From contig NC_088935.1 of NCBI RefSeq assembly GCF_033473495.1, positions 3,844,001 through 3,908,000 on the forward strand: a DNA stretch of 64,000 nucleotides, in the 5' to 3' direction. The position numbers and the translations under genes are program-made. Shown here piece by piece: positions 1-10,354 of the stretch. How positions within the stretch are numbered: the stretch's first letter is position 1; every line of letters starts with the position of its first letter. The notes below the pieces were generated by a model. That model did not search any database and was not told the origin of the DNA. It saw only the letters and a program-made list of their open reading frames with translations. The DNA is from Cercospora beticola (lineage: Eukaryota; Ascomycota; Dothideomycetes; Mycosphaerellales; Mycosphaerellaceae).

Positions 1-3000
1 ATAGCTATCTATCCTATACTTCCCTATATAGTATCTATATATATCTTCTATAGCTTTATAGTAGGTAGTAATATACCTAAAGCTATTATACTTTAAGTAT
101 TATATAATCCTCTACTATAGATAGTATAGTTCTACTATATACTATATTAACCTAATAGTAATACCTCTTCTATATATTTCTTTTATAGTCTATCTATTCT
201 ATACTACTATTACTACTAATAAGAAGTTAGTCTCTCCTCTTACTTTTTAGTTCTTAAGCTAAAAGGTCTTCCTAATTTTAAGTCTATCTAGGAACTAGAT
301 AAAGTTATTTTAGTTAAGCTAGACCTAGCTATTTATATCCTCTAGCTTCTAGGATATCCTAATACTATATATAGTTACCTAGGTACTTAGTATCTCTATC
401 TAGGCCTCTAGGTATATAGCTTTAAACTAAGATTAGTCCTTCTCTAGTCTACTTTTCTCTTCTTCTCTATAGAGAATAACTTTAAGATCTCTACTTAGAA
501 GCTTTTATATAGCCTTAAACTACTATACTTCTAGTTTTCTTCTAAGCTCTTTATAGCTTATTTTCTTTACTATTTCTCTTTCTTTTTAGTTTCCTATCCT
601 TACTAAAATAGTTATAGATATCTAAAGCTAGAGCTTTAGTATTATATATCTAATTTAGGCTTTCTAGGCCTATATTTTAGAGATAGTAGTAGTAGGTATT
701 AGATAGCTCTAGAGAGTTTTCTAGATAGCTTAAAGAGTCTAGAACTCTTTTTAGCGAAGAGTAAGGTAGAGGAGAGTCTACTAGGTCTATTAGAAAAGAA
801 GAAGAGTTAGAAAGAAAGAAAGAGTTATCTAGATATCGAGATAACTCTAGATCTATTCTATAAGTATTTTTAGGTTCTTTTATATTATTAGTTTTAAAGT
901 ATTAGTATTAGTAGTTATTTTCTAGTCTTATTAGCTAGAGAGAGATAGTTACGAGTAGATTTAGGCTGCCTAGGAGTTAGAGTTATAACTTTCTTCTTCT
1001 AGACTCTCTTCTCTACTTATAGTATTATAGTATTAGTCGAGAGGTATTATCGCGTATTAGGAGGCCTCGAGGCCTCCTACTATTATCGTCGTCGCCTACT
1101 AGAGCGCGTTTATATTTCTTAGTAATAAAGCTTATAGCTATAATAAAAAAGAAGTTTACTATCTAATTCTATAGAAATCCTAGACGAGAGATACTATATT
1201 TAGCTAACTCTATAGCTAGTTCGTATTCGTTTAGAGTAGAGTAGTATATTATTAAGAAGTCTATAAGCTTTTTTAAGGCTAGCTTTTAGTATCTAATATA
1301 TATTAAAAAGTTATATTTTTTAAGGAAAGCTTTAAATAAAAAAGTAAAAGTAAGAGATATAGCGTTAATATTAAGTAAGTCCTAATTTACTAGAGTAGGT
1401 AGATCTAGATATAGTATTTAGTAGGAGAAGTCTAGTATACTATAAGAGCTATTATTAAGTATATCTAACGACTACCGAATTAGACGTTATATAAATTAAA
1501 ATAGGACTATAGAGCTATCGCGAGTAGGTAGAAGGCTATATATAGCTAGTATAGAAGTAAATAGAAGCGCTATAAAAGTAGACGCGTTACTAGATTATAT
1601 AGTACTTAATATTAGTATAGTATACTATCTCTTTCTTATATTCGTCTAGTCTTAGTACGCGACGCGTTCCGATTAGACGTCCGAGATATATAGATCGTAG
1701 TACTTAAGATCGGTAGAATATAAATAGAGTCGTTCGTCGGAGTTAAATATATTTTTCGAACGAGTTTAAAGAAGAACCTCCGATACTACTAGTTTACTAT
1801 ATCTAGGACGAATAAGCTATAAGCGGCGAAGTATATATCTCTATTATATCTATCTACTAACTACTATCTAAAGGAGATACTAGCTACTAAGTATAGCTAG
1901 TATAGTAGTAGTAGCTATATAGTTATACTATAATAGTTATAAAGTAAGTTCTAGAGAGACCTACTATTAGCTAATAATACTTTAGAGACTAACTAAACCT
2001 CTTACTATTTCTAGAATCTAAAGAAAGATTAAATAATTAGACTCTAGAAGTCTAGTTAGATAAACTAATATATTTAAAATTAAAAGAAGTTATAAACCTA
2101 TCTTTATTATAAATATAGTAGTACTAGAAGGTTCCTATACTAGAAAGTACTAGAGAAGTATACTTCTTTAACTATTAATATATATACTATATATAAAGCT
2201 TAGAGTATAATACTTACTTTAGAGCTACTAAGAAAATAGAGTTCTATAAGCTCTAGCTAAGAAAGAGGAGTCTTAGTATAGTTAATCTTCTACTAGATAG
2301 TCTAATATAAAGGAATTTCTACTTATATATATATACTAAGAACTAAATACTAAAATATATAAGTTCTAGTTTACTATATAAAATAAATTTATTTCTTAGC
2401 TATAGTTAGAAGAACTTAGTAATATATATACTTAAAGTTAACTCTTTAGAAAATAAAATAGAAATAGAATAAAATAAATAGTACTTTAGTAAAGAAACTA
2501 TATTTAGTACTTTCTAAGAAGAACTTAGAATAATAGTTTAGAAAGATAGCTATATTCTTTAAGAAAGAAGACTTATACTTAACTATTAAAACCTTAATAT
2601 CTACTCTAATAACTAATAAAGTAAACTATAAAGTAATCTACTAGATTTAGCTTTATATTAGTAAAGAGAATAAAGAAATAGTATTAGAGAAAAAGATAGT
2701 AAAAGCTATTTAGTAAAAGCTAAAAAAGAAATATAAGAATAATAAAGTATTAGAAAGGAAACTAGTATAGTAGTACTTTACCTTTTAAATAATAAGTTTA
2801 TAGAGTATATTATAAGTATAGTCTAGCTTACTATTACTTAGAAAGAAAATAAGGAAAGCCTAGCTAGTAATAGTAGAAGTAGTTAAACCTAAGAATAGAA
2901 TCTAAGTTCTACTTAGTAGCCTATTTAAATCTTAGTTATCTATTAGAAATACTATAGATATCTAACTATACTTATTACCTAATAATATTCTTTCTATTCT

Positions 3001-3373
3001 AAAAAAGAAAGAAGTAGAAATACTTAGATAACTTAAACTAGAGAAAGGATTAGAATATTTAGCTTATACTATAAGAGCTATATAGAAATAATAATAAAAA
3101 AGAAAAAGAATAAATAACTTAGAGTTATTTAAAGCTAGATAGTATACTCTATATTAAAGGAAAGAATACTTACTATTAAGCTATTAGTATCTAGAACCTA
3201 TAAGAAGTATAGTCTTAGCTTTTAGAGATATAAGTAAAGTAAGAGCCTTTACTATAATAGAGAATAAGACTAAGGAAAGTAACTAGCTATTAAGAGATAG
3301 ACTATTAGAAAGAGTATTATAATTTAAGATTCTATAGATACTATATCTCTCTATCTAATAGTTAGGCCTCGGG
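1..3373. repeat. RIP-saturated AT-rich relic repeat (family unknown)
   Basis: Read base by base, this block has no CpA and a single TpG (near 967), so it has no ATG on the plus strand and almost none on the minus strand. TpA is extremely common and TAG/TAA stops fill every frame. This is the signature of repeat-induced point mutation, which turns CpA into TpA in duplicated DNA of ascomycetes. The first CpA appears at 3374, which gives a sharp right border; the left border lies outside the window. Between about 2460 and 3340 one plus frame reads as lysine-rich protein interrupted only by TAG/TAA, as expected if glutamine codons CAG/CAA had been mutated, but this is weak evidence. I could not assign an element family. 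No terminal repeat or target-site duplication could be confirmed. Confidence 0.85.
1058..1079. repeat. 22-bp perfect palindrome inside the RIP block
   Basis: The half-site TAGGAGGCCTC is followed directly by its exact reverse complement, with no spacer. It is GC-rich in very AT-rich surroundings and lies in the part of the block that still has CpG. Confidence 0.7.
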
Positions 3374-3642
3374 CAAGTAGTGCCTTAGGCTTTAGGAATT
3401 CTTAGCAGAGAGTATTTCTTTATAGGCTTACGGTAGATAGAAACCTAAGCCTCTCCAACTACTCACTACGGGGGGTTTCACTTTGCCTTATTCCGCTGCA
3501 CCCAGACAGGTTGGACCCCCAAAATTCAACATTTCCGTAGATTTTCTGCATTCTTCTGTTGGTAGTGTTTGCCTACTGACTACAAATCTACTGGAAGCGG
3601 ACGTCTACTTGAGAAGAGGAGGGAAGAGACGCCAACGCAAAG
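3374..3642 (+). promoter_or_regulatory. short upstream region between RIP block and secreted-protein gene
   Basis: This is 269 bp of normal base composition between the end of the RIP block and the first gene. It has a TATA-like stretch near 3418-3424 and a purine-rich leader just before the ATG. It probably holds the whole promoter and 5' UTR of the next gene, unless that promoter reaches into the mutated repeat. Confidence 0.4.
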
Positions 3643-5469
3643 ATGAAAGGTTACCAATACATGAGAAGAGCAGGAACGGCAGCACTGCTTTCCGCAATTC
3701 TGCTACCAGCAAACTTACCAACAGCAACATTCGCATCAGCAACAGTCACCACTAAACCCCAACATGCCACCTCGAACTTCACCACCCACTCCCAATCCCT
3801 CCTCACCCAATCCATGTCCTTCATGGACCAACTCTACGACCCCATAGCCGGCTACCTCTACCGCTTCAACACCGCCCTCCTCCACGACACCCGTTCCTCC
3901 TCCTGGTACGCAGCAGGCCTCCTAGCACGCGCCAGCCTCTCCAATACCACAACCACATCTACCTCATCATCGGACATCTCCGAAGCAATCCAGATCATCA
4001 GTAACATCATCAACCCCCAATTCACCAACACCTCCGAACAATGGTACGGCGACTACCAATCCTACCCAGAACAACCCTACCCCGGCACAGAACAGTATCC
4101 CGCAACGATCTACAATACATGGGATCCGAACTGGCGAGGATTCATCGGGACGGCATTTATTGTGATTCTGGAAGAATATAGCCATCTCCTACCATCTTCC
4201 CTCCAAACCGACATTCTCGCAAGTCTGAAGCTCAATGCCATAGGCGATACATACCGCGTCGGAGGCGTAGACGACGATAATTTGTACCCTTTCTACTCCA
4301 ATGCGGCAATAATGAAAGCCGCTGTGGGATCCTATATCGGTCATCGGTTACAAGATGCAAATTTGACGAATGAGAGCGAAGCTTGGGGAAGAGAGATTGT
4401 AGAATTGTTTGATGAGGTTGGAGGAAGTCTGAGTGAATTCAATGGGCCAACGTACACAGGCGTAAGTTTGACCGGGCTAACCATATGGGCCAAGTACTTG
4501 CCTTCCAATTCTTCGCTGAAAGCGAGCGGAGAGAGAATGATTCGACGAACGTGGGAAGAGTTCGGCGAGTTGTATAATGCGAATATGAAACAGATCACGG
4601 GGCCGTGGGATCGAAGCTACGGGTACGATGAGTCGAAGTACTTGTCCATCATGAGCTTGTGGATTTGGAGTCTCGTCGGACTGGAAGCGTCGCCGTTTGG
4701 ACCAAATTTCAAGCCCTGGGCAATCGCGCACAACGATGATTTTGAGATCGGCCCTCTGGTCGCCATCTTGACGAAGTATCATGTGCAGCAAGGCTGGGTT
4801 GGCGAGAAAGTCATGAGGTCTCTGACCGAGTTCGAGGATCCAGGAGAAGGGGGCAGAATGTTCATGGCATCTGCTTACTCGGACGCCTACGATCACGTCC
4901 CTCGCAATATTACGTCTTGGATATCTGCCAACTTGACGATTGGTGCAGAGAGCTTCGACATGAACGTCGTGGGCGGCCCAGCCAGGAATCCATCTCAATT
5001 CAACCCCGCAATCGCGCAGTGGTTACGAGGAGATGGATCAGTTGGCTTCCTGACGTTGTATCCAGAGACACAAGCGCTACAGGCCGAAGTCGGTCCACGA
5101 CGACTCAATCTGACATATCCGTATGGTAACGCAACGAGCAAATTTGTCTTCCATGTCAGCCCGAATGGGCTGACCGGGCCGAAGAATGTGTATTCGTGGG
5201 ACGATATCCTTGGTGTCGGTGTGAAGGTCTCTGGCTCGGTACGCCCAGAACCGGAGATCAACTTCTGCGGTAACGTCGGAGGAGCTTGCGATCCTGTCAA
5301 GTATGTCGCTACTCTCGCTACTGTCCATCACCTGGCAGCTTTCTCGGCCGTACTGCATTGGCTGACTTGTTATCTTTTTAGTGAATTCGACCTATGGAAC
5401 TTCACGTACAGTATGCCGGCGAATGATACGCGACTGCCGAATATCGTCCTTGATTTTGAGCTTGTGTGA
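3643..5469 (+). CDS. secreted N-glycosylated protein, family not recognised
   Basis: The model has exons 3643-5300 and 5382-5469, giving 581 aa. The intron 5301-5381 starts GTATGT, has a GCTGAC branch-like site and ends TTTTTAG. It is 81 nt long and free of stops, so the unspliced frame also stays open (608 aa). The N terminus has a basic start followed by a hydrophobic run and AFA/ASA-like sites, a probable signal peptide; a second ATG lies at 3661. About a dozen N-X-S/T sequons are spread along the chain. The conserved-looking central blocks EFNGPTYTGVSLTGLTIWAKY and GPWDRSYGYD recall helical-toroid carbohydrate-active enzymes, but I cannot name a family or catalytic residues. It may act on extracellular glycans or be a wall or effector-type protein (inference). 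It is the gene nearest to the RIP block. Confidence 0.8.
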   Translation: MKGYQYMRRAGTAALLSAILLPANLPTATFASATVTTKPQHATSNFTTHSQSLLTQSMSFMDQLYDPIAGYLYRFNTALLHDTRSSSWYAAGLLARASLSNTTTTSTSSSDISEAIQIISNIINPQFTNTSEQWYGDYQSYPEQPYPGTEQYPATIYNTWDPNWRGFIGTAFIVILEEYSHLLPSSLQTDILASLKLNAIGDTYRVGGVDDDNLYPFYSNAAIMKAAVGSYIGHRLQDANLTNESEAWGREIVELFDEVGGSLSEFNGPTYTGVSLTGLTIWAKYLPSNSSLKASGERMIRRTWEEFGELYNANMKQITGPWDRSYGYDESKYLSIMSLWIWSLVGLEASPFGPNFKPWAIAHNDDFEIGPLVAILTKYHVQQGWVGEKVMRSLTEFEDPGEGGRMFMASAYSDAYDHVPRNITSWISANLTIGAESFDMNVVGGPARNPSQFNPAIAQWLRGDGSVGFLTLYPETQALQAEVGPRRLNLTYPYGNATSKFVFHVSPNGLTGPKNVYSWDDILGVGVKVSGSVRPEPEINFCGNVGGACDPVKYVATLATVHHLAAFSAVLHWLTCYLFSEFDLWNFTYSMPANDTRLPNIVLDFELV

Positions 5470-7484
5470 CGGGTCGTGAGCTTCATGCTAGCAGGCTGGG
5501 CTGGGCAAGATAAAGCTGTGGCTAAGCATGGGAGGTCGAGCTTCGTGGGGTGTCCTGTAGCGCGAGTCTAGGCTTTTGTGGTCGATGTGTTTGCAATCAG
5601 ACAATCGTCGCGTGATGCATTTTGCACTCACAGAATTTTCGATGCTATGGCAGATGCGGCTGGTAGGACATGGAGGGGCTGGTTGATGCCGAGACCCCAT
5701 GGTCAGGCCAGGTACATCTTATGGAGCAGTGACGATCATGAGTAGAGCCAAGGAAAGGAAGACACGGATATGAGCTGGGTACTGGGTAGGGCATGGCGGA
5801 TAAATAATCGTGGGGTTTCCCGATATGCAGTAGCCGCTTTGGTGTCCTGACAGCCCGTCTGATCGTTCGTACTGCAGATTTGGTGGCACCGTCGACATGA
5901 CCCAGTGCGCCGTGGTACGGCAAAGTTAGTTGGAATGCATCTCGTAAGGAAAAATCGTCGAGCCACGCGGACGGTGGGCTGCTGACCACACCACGTGCGC
6001 GTTGATTGGGCGACCTCGGCGAGCGTGAAGAAGTGCTTTTGGCTCCGCCTACACGAAAACCACCAGGTTGATGGTTCATGGTGACATGTCGGCTCGCTGC
6101 GACGGGTGATCAGCAGCAGTGAGGCTAGATTGTTCAGGGCGGGACTATTGTTGAGCGTCGTGATAGTCGATGTCTGGGCGGTCGCGCTTCGCAAGGTGAG
6201 GCGAGCAGGGAAGAAGCTAGTTAGCACGGGCTGCTGAATCTGGCAATCGCGGAGGGCGATTCAGCGACGTCGCTGAGGCCAACACGTGGCGGGTCGTGAA
6301 GCTCGTCGATGGGGGAGGCGAACGTCGATTGGCTCCCAAATTTGCATCGATAGAAGTATCGCGGTATCTCTGCTCCCGCTGATAATGATGATGAGGGTGC
6401 GCGGTCGCGCGTGCGGGCGGTGAGATTGGTGAAGCTCGGCGATTTGGGCAGCCCATCGTCGCCATGCTAATCCGGCAGGCACGCGGTCGATGCTGCAACC
6501 TAGAATGGTTGTGGAAAGGCTGGCAGCGAGCCCATTGCTCGCGAGTTGCAGCTGGAGGTGCAGATAAACGGGCCGGTGGCCGCTGCTCCCTGCCCTGTGC
6601 GGACGCGAAAAGAAGGGTCTGGATCTCCAATGGGCTAGGGTGGCAGAGGCATTGCGTGGCTGTGATGACAGCGAGACACTGCCGCGAGCACGAGGGTGTT
6701 CACGCGCGCAGCAGCGGTGAGCGCGGTCGGCATGCCGGCGCGCTCGTCGAGGGGCAGAATGAGGGCTCAGGAGGGGCAGGCGGCGGCGCGCGGCTGGTGG
6801 GCGACGGTGGCGAGCGGACAGGCGATGTTCGATGCAGAGTGTCACAATGACAGAGCTGTGAGAGAATCATCCAGTGGGTGCACGAGGCCGTCGAGTTAGC
6901 GAGAGAGTGGGCGCGTCGGGCGGCTTTTGACATTTTCCAGGCGCGCGAACCGTTCCAGCTGCTGCACTCAGAATATGCAGTGCTACGTATCCACCCTGGA
7001 GAGGCGAGAGCGATGCGAACTCGGCAGGAGCATCAGCGAGGCGCGCCACTCTTGCTGCTTGGGCCTGTTGCTTGGAAGTGGGAGGGCAGCGGCCAGCGGA
7101 CAGCGGACAGCGGACAGCGGACGGCGGATGTTGTGCTGCTTGCAGCCGCTGGCGTCGGCAATGACTCACTGTTGCACTCTGCGGGCATTCTAGCTTTTTC
7201 TGCTGATAGGCGCCACTACCACCACGCACCAACCCTCTGCGCGGCACATCGACTACGCACCGCTGGCGTGTCTTGGAGGGGCCCTTCCCTTGCCTGCCCG
7301 GCCCGTGCTTGCTGCGTGTGGCTCGCCCGCTCCACCTGTCATACACTCGTTGCCTTTCCCTAAGCGCTCCATCATCTGGATGACTTGCCCGCTTTCTGGA
7401 GTCTGTCGCAGCCGCAGCAGCAGCGCAGCGCAGAGCCAGCGACGTCAGTCTCCTCGCACTCACTCGCGGCGAGGGCCCTGAGAA
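5470..7484. other. gene-free interval, GC-rich in its right half
   Basis: This 2-kb interval holds the 3' flank of the secreted-protein gene and the promoter/leader of the Zn2Cys6 gene. Many long open frames from about 6220 to 7480 overlap one another on both strands, lack shared motifs and follow from the high GC content, so I do not call genes. The only clear structure is a short tandem repeat at 7095-7122. Confidence 0.5.
7095..7122. repeat. four tandem copies of AGCGGAC
   Basis: The 7-mer AGCGGAC is repeated four times without interruption and is followed by a degenerate GGCGGAT copy. It lies about 360 bp upstream of the Zn2Cys6 start codon. No known binding factor is evident. Confidence 0.75.
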
Positions 7485-10354
7485 ATGGCGGAGGGCAGCC
7501 CACTTCCATTTCCCTCCCCTTCTGCGATTCTGGGAGACCACCACGACTCGCCACCCACCTCATCAGCAGCAGCAGCAGCAGCAGCAGCACCCGCTCCACC
7601 GCCTCCGCCCGAGCCCGCCAGACGTCCCAAGCACGCACGCAGTCCGAGCAGAAAGGACACCGTCAAGAAAGCGGTGCCCAAAAAGGCCGCTGCCGTAGAG
7701 GCAGATGCTGGTCCTGACACTGTCAAGGGTGCCAAAGTCGACAAGCCCAAGCAGACCAAAAGTCGCAATGGTAATTGCTATCACACGCCCTGCACCACCT
7801 TTTTCTTTGCATCGCATTCTTGTATCTCTGACTTTCTGATCTTTCTACGCAATTGCACGTCTCAGGATTTCATCCCGGCGAGGAATACTGATGAGCGAGT
7901 GTATCAGGTTGCTCCACGTGCAAGGCGAAGCGGTTAAAATGCGGAGAAGAGAAGCCCGGCTGCCTGAACTGCTCCAAGAGGAACGTCGTTTGCGGAGGCT
8001 ACAAAAAAGTCTTTCAATGGCGCGACTATGGCAGCCAGCAGGTCAAGACCAACATTGTCGGCCAGAAGCAAGGTACGTACAAGCGCCTCAATCTTCACAA
8101 TTTTGCCAAGACTGACACGGCATCAGCCACATCTCGCATCTCTCCACCTCGTGAGGCATCGAACAACTCTTCCATAACTACAACACCTACTGGTGAACCA
8201 CCTAACATCTTAGACGTGCCGCGGTCGAATCCCGACGACGAGCAAAGACCTCGCCGAAAAGCACCCCGCCGCGCCACCAAAGGAGAAGATGAAGCATCGC
8301 TACGACGACCACTCCATCAGCGACAGCTGTCTGCTGTATCGCCCGTCAAGGATGATCACTCTCGCACAGACAGTGCTTTCATGCCCGGCGAAGATGTCAG
8401 ACCCAGTCCGTCGTCGCAACAAACCGAAGGGACGGGCAGCCCAGGCGAGGTCCAAGGCCACCCGATCGTGTTCAACCCGGACTCAGCATTCGTATATCGC
8501 ACCCGCTCGCTTTCACCAGGAGATGGCAGAGGCCCATCGCCGACATTGACAGAAATGATGATGCAAGACGGCCATCATATTGACGCTTCACAGCTGGACT
8601 TTGTGCCCTTTTCCATGCCCGAAGACTACCAGTTCCCCATGTTCTCGACAGGATCACACGACCCAGGGATGCAGGATAATAACAACATTTTCGCCGACAT
8701 CGATTTAATTGGCCCGATTCAGCCACTCGACATAGACACTTTCATGTGGCCTTCGCGTTTGCAGACACCAGCTTCTCCAGACCTCAATGGTGCCATGTGG
8801 CATACCGAGATGCCCAGCCCTTGGGGCCACCCAGACATGCCCTTCGACAGCGACGAGACGTTAATGACTCGTTTTGACACCATAACCTGTGGTGTACTCT
8901 CAGTCATCGATGGACCAACGGAGAATCCGTGGCGCAGCCTGATCATGCCACTGGCCAAGCAGTCGACGGGCTTGTATCATGCACTTCTGGCTTTGGCTGC
9001 TTTCCACGGCGCCCAAGACACCCCTCGCCTGCGTTATGTAGGCGCTCACCACAAAGATATTGCGATGCAGAACATTCGCGAAGGGCTTCGAGATGACACA
9101 ATGCTAAATCACGCAGCGATCGCCACCGCCCTTGCACTGGGTTTCGTCGAAGCATGGGAGAGCAATGTCAAGACTGGCAACGCACACATCAATGGAGCCG
9201 CTGCTCTGGTCAAGAAGGCTCTCAACGCGCATCACGAGGATCCGCATCAGGGTGAAGATCTTGCAAGACTAAAGTTTCTCTGCAACGCGTGGGTGTACTT
9301 GGATGTCATTGCAAGAGTGACAGCAGTAGACGCCAACGACAGCACGGATTTTGACAATGCTCTATGGCCACCGAATGAGACACCCGATGTAAGCACTGGA
9401 CACAATGAGCCTGGTTTTGGTATTAATTTCGGAATGGGCATTGATGCTCGACTTGACCCGCTGATGGGATGCGCCGGCACATTATTTCCGCTCATCGGCC
9501 ATGTTGCGAACCTCGTTCGCAAGGTGTGCAGATCGCAGAGGAATCCAATCGGCGTGATCAGCCAGGCCAGAGATTTGATGGAATCACTGGAGAAGTGGGA
9601 GCCACCCGCGTACATCGAGAGACCAGAAGACCCTCTCACGGACGTCCGTCACGCTCTGCAGACCGCAGAAGCATATCGATATGCCACTATGCTTCACCTT
9701 CACCAATCAGTGCCCGAGTTGCCTACGCCACTGAACGACGAGCAGTACGCGCAGCGCGTACTTCAATACCTGGCTACTGTCCCACTCAACAGCAGAATGC
9801 TACTTGTTCACATCTACCCTCTCATGATCGCAGGCTGCCAAGCTGTCGAAAGCGAAGACCGGGACTGGATCCGACAACGATGGGGCGTGATGGGAGCACA
9901 GATGCGTATAGGCGTCATTGACAAGTGCGTCGCCTTGACCGAAGAAGTCTGGCGTCGAAGAGACAGCTACGAGGCTAGACCTCCTGAAAAACGGAGACTA
10001 ATCGCGACAGCTGACCTCCAGCACGTCAGAAACCGGGGTTCTCCATTGGCCCGTGACGCGCAAGACGTTCGTAACGCTGAGCCTGGCCGCACCGGCATGG
10101 TCTTTAGTCTCATGGACATGGATGGAACTCGTAGCCCGCCGGCCAGTAGTGACGGGCCCAACAAGAGAATGCCGCGAGACCGGAATCCTGAAATGGGCAT
10201 CAGCAAAATTGATATGGCCTACACCGTCCGTGGTCATATCAGCTGGGTGGGAGTCATGTGGGATTGGGCCTGGGAAGGTAAGTGTCTCACTCTAACACCA
10301 TTGGCGGCATCAAGGCTGACCTAACGCTGTCCTCCTCTAGTCCTCCTCGGCTGA
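7485..10354 (+). CDS. Zn2Cys6 transcription factor with fungal-specific regulatory domain
   Basis: The model has four exons, 7485-7770, 7908-8072, 8127-10277 and 10341-10354, giving 871 aa. The introns (137, 54 and 63 nt) have GT..AG ends, and only this splicing joins the cysteine codons in frame. The N terminus carries a poly-alanine/proline tract (CAG-type repeat near 7567-7590) and a Lys/Arg-rich stretch. The binuclear cluster runs C97-x2-C-x6-C-x6-C-x2-C-x6-C124, the canonical DNA-binding domain. From about residue 400 to the end, the block GVLSVIDGPTENPWRSL and later helices match the Fungal_trans_2 type seen in Uga3/Arg81/Lys14-like activators. It probably acts in the nucleus on metabolic genes; the target is unknown. 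The last exon codes only the final four residues, so the C-terminal model depends on a single acceptor at 10340. Confidence 0.92.

Noticed and set aside
2460..3340. Lysine-rich protein-like frame in the RIP block broken only by TAG/TAA
   Set aside because: With no TG dinucleotide TGA cannot occur, and TAG/TAA are frequent in every frame, so the pattern does not prove a former gene.
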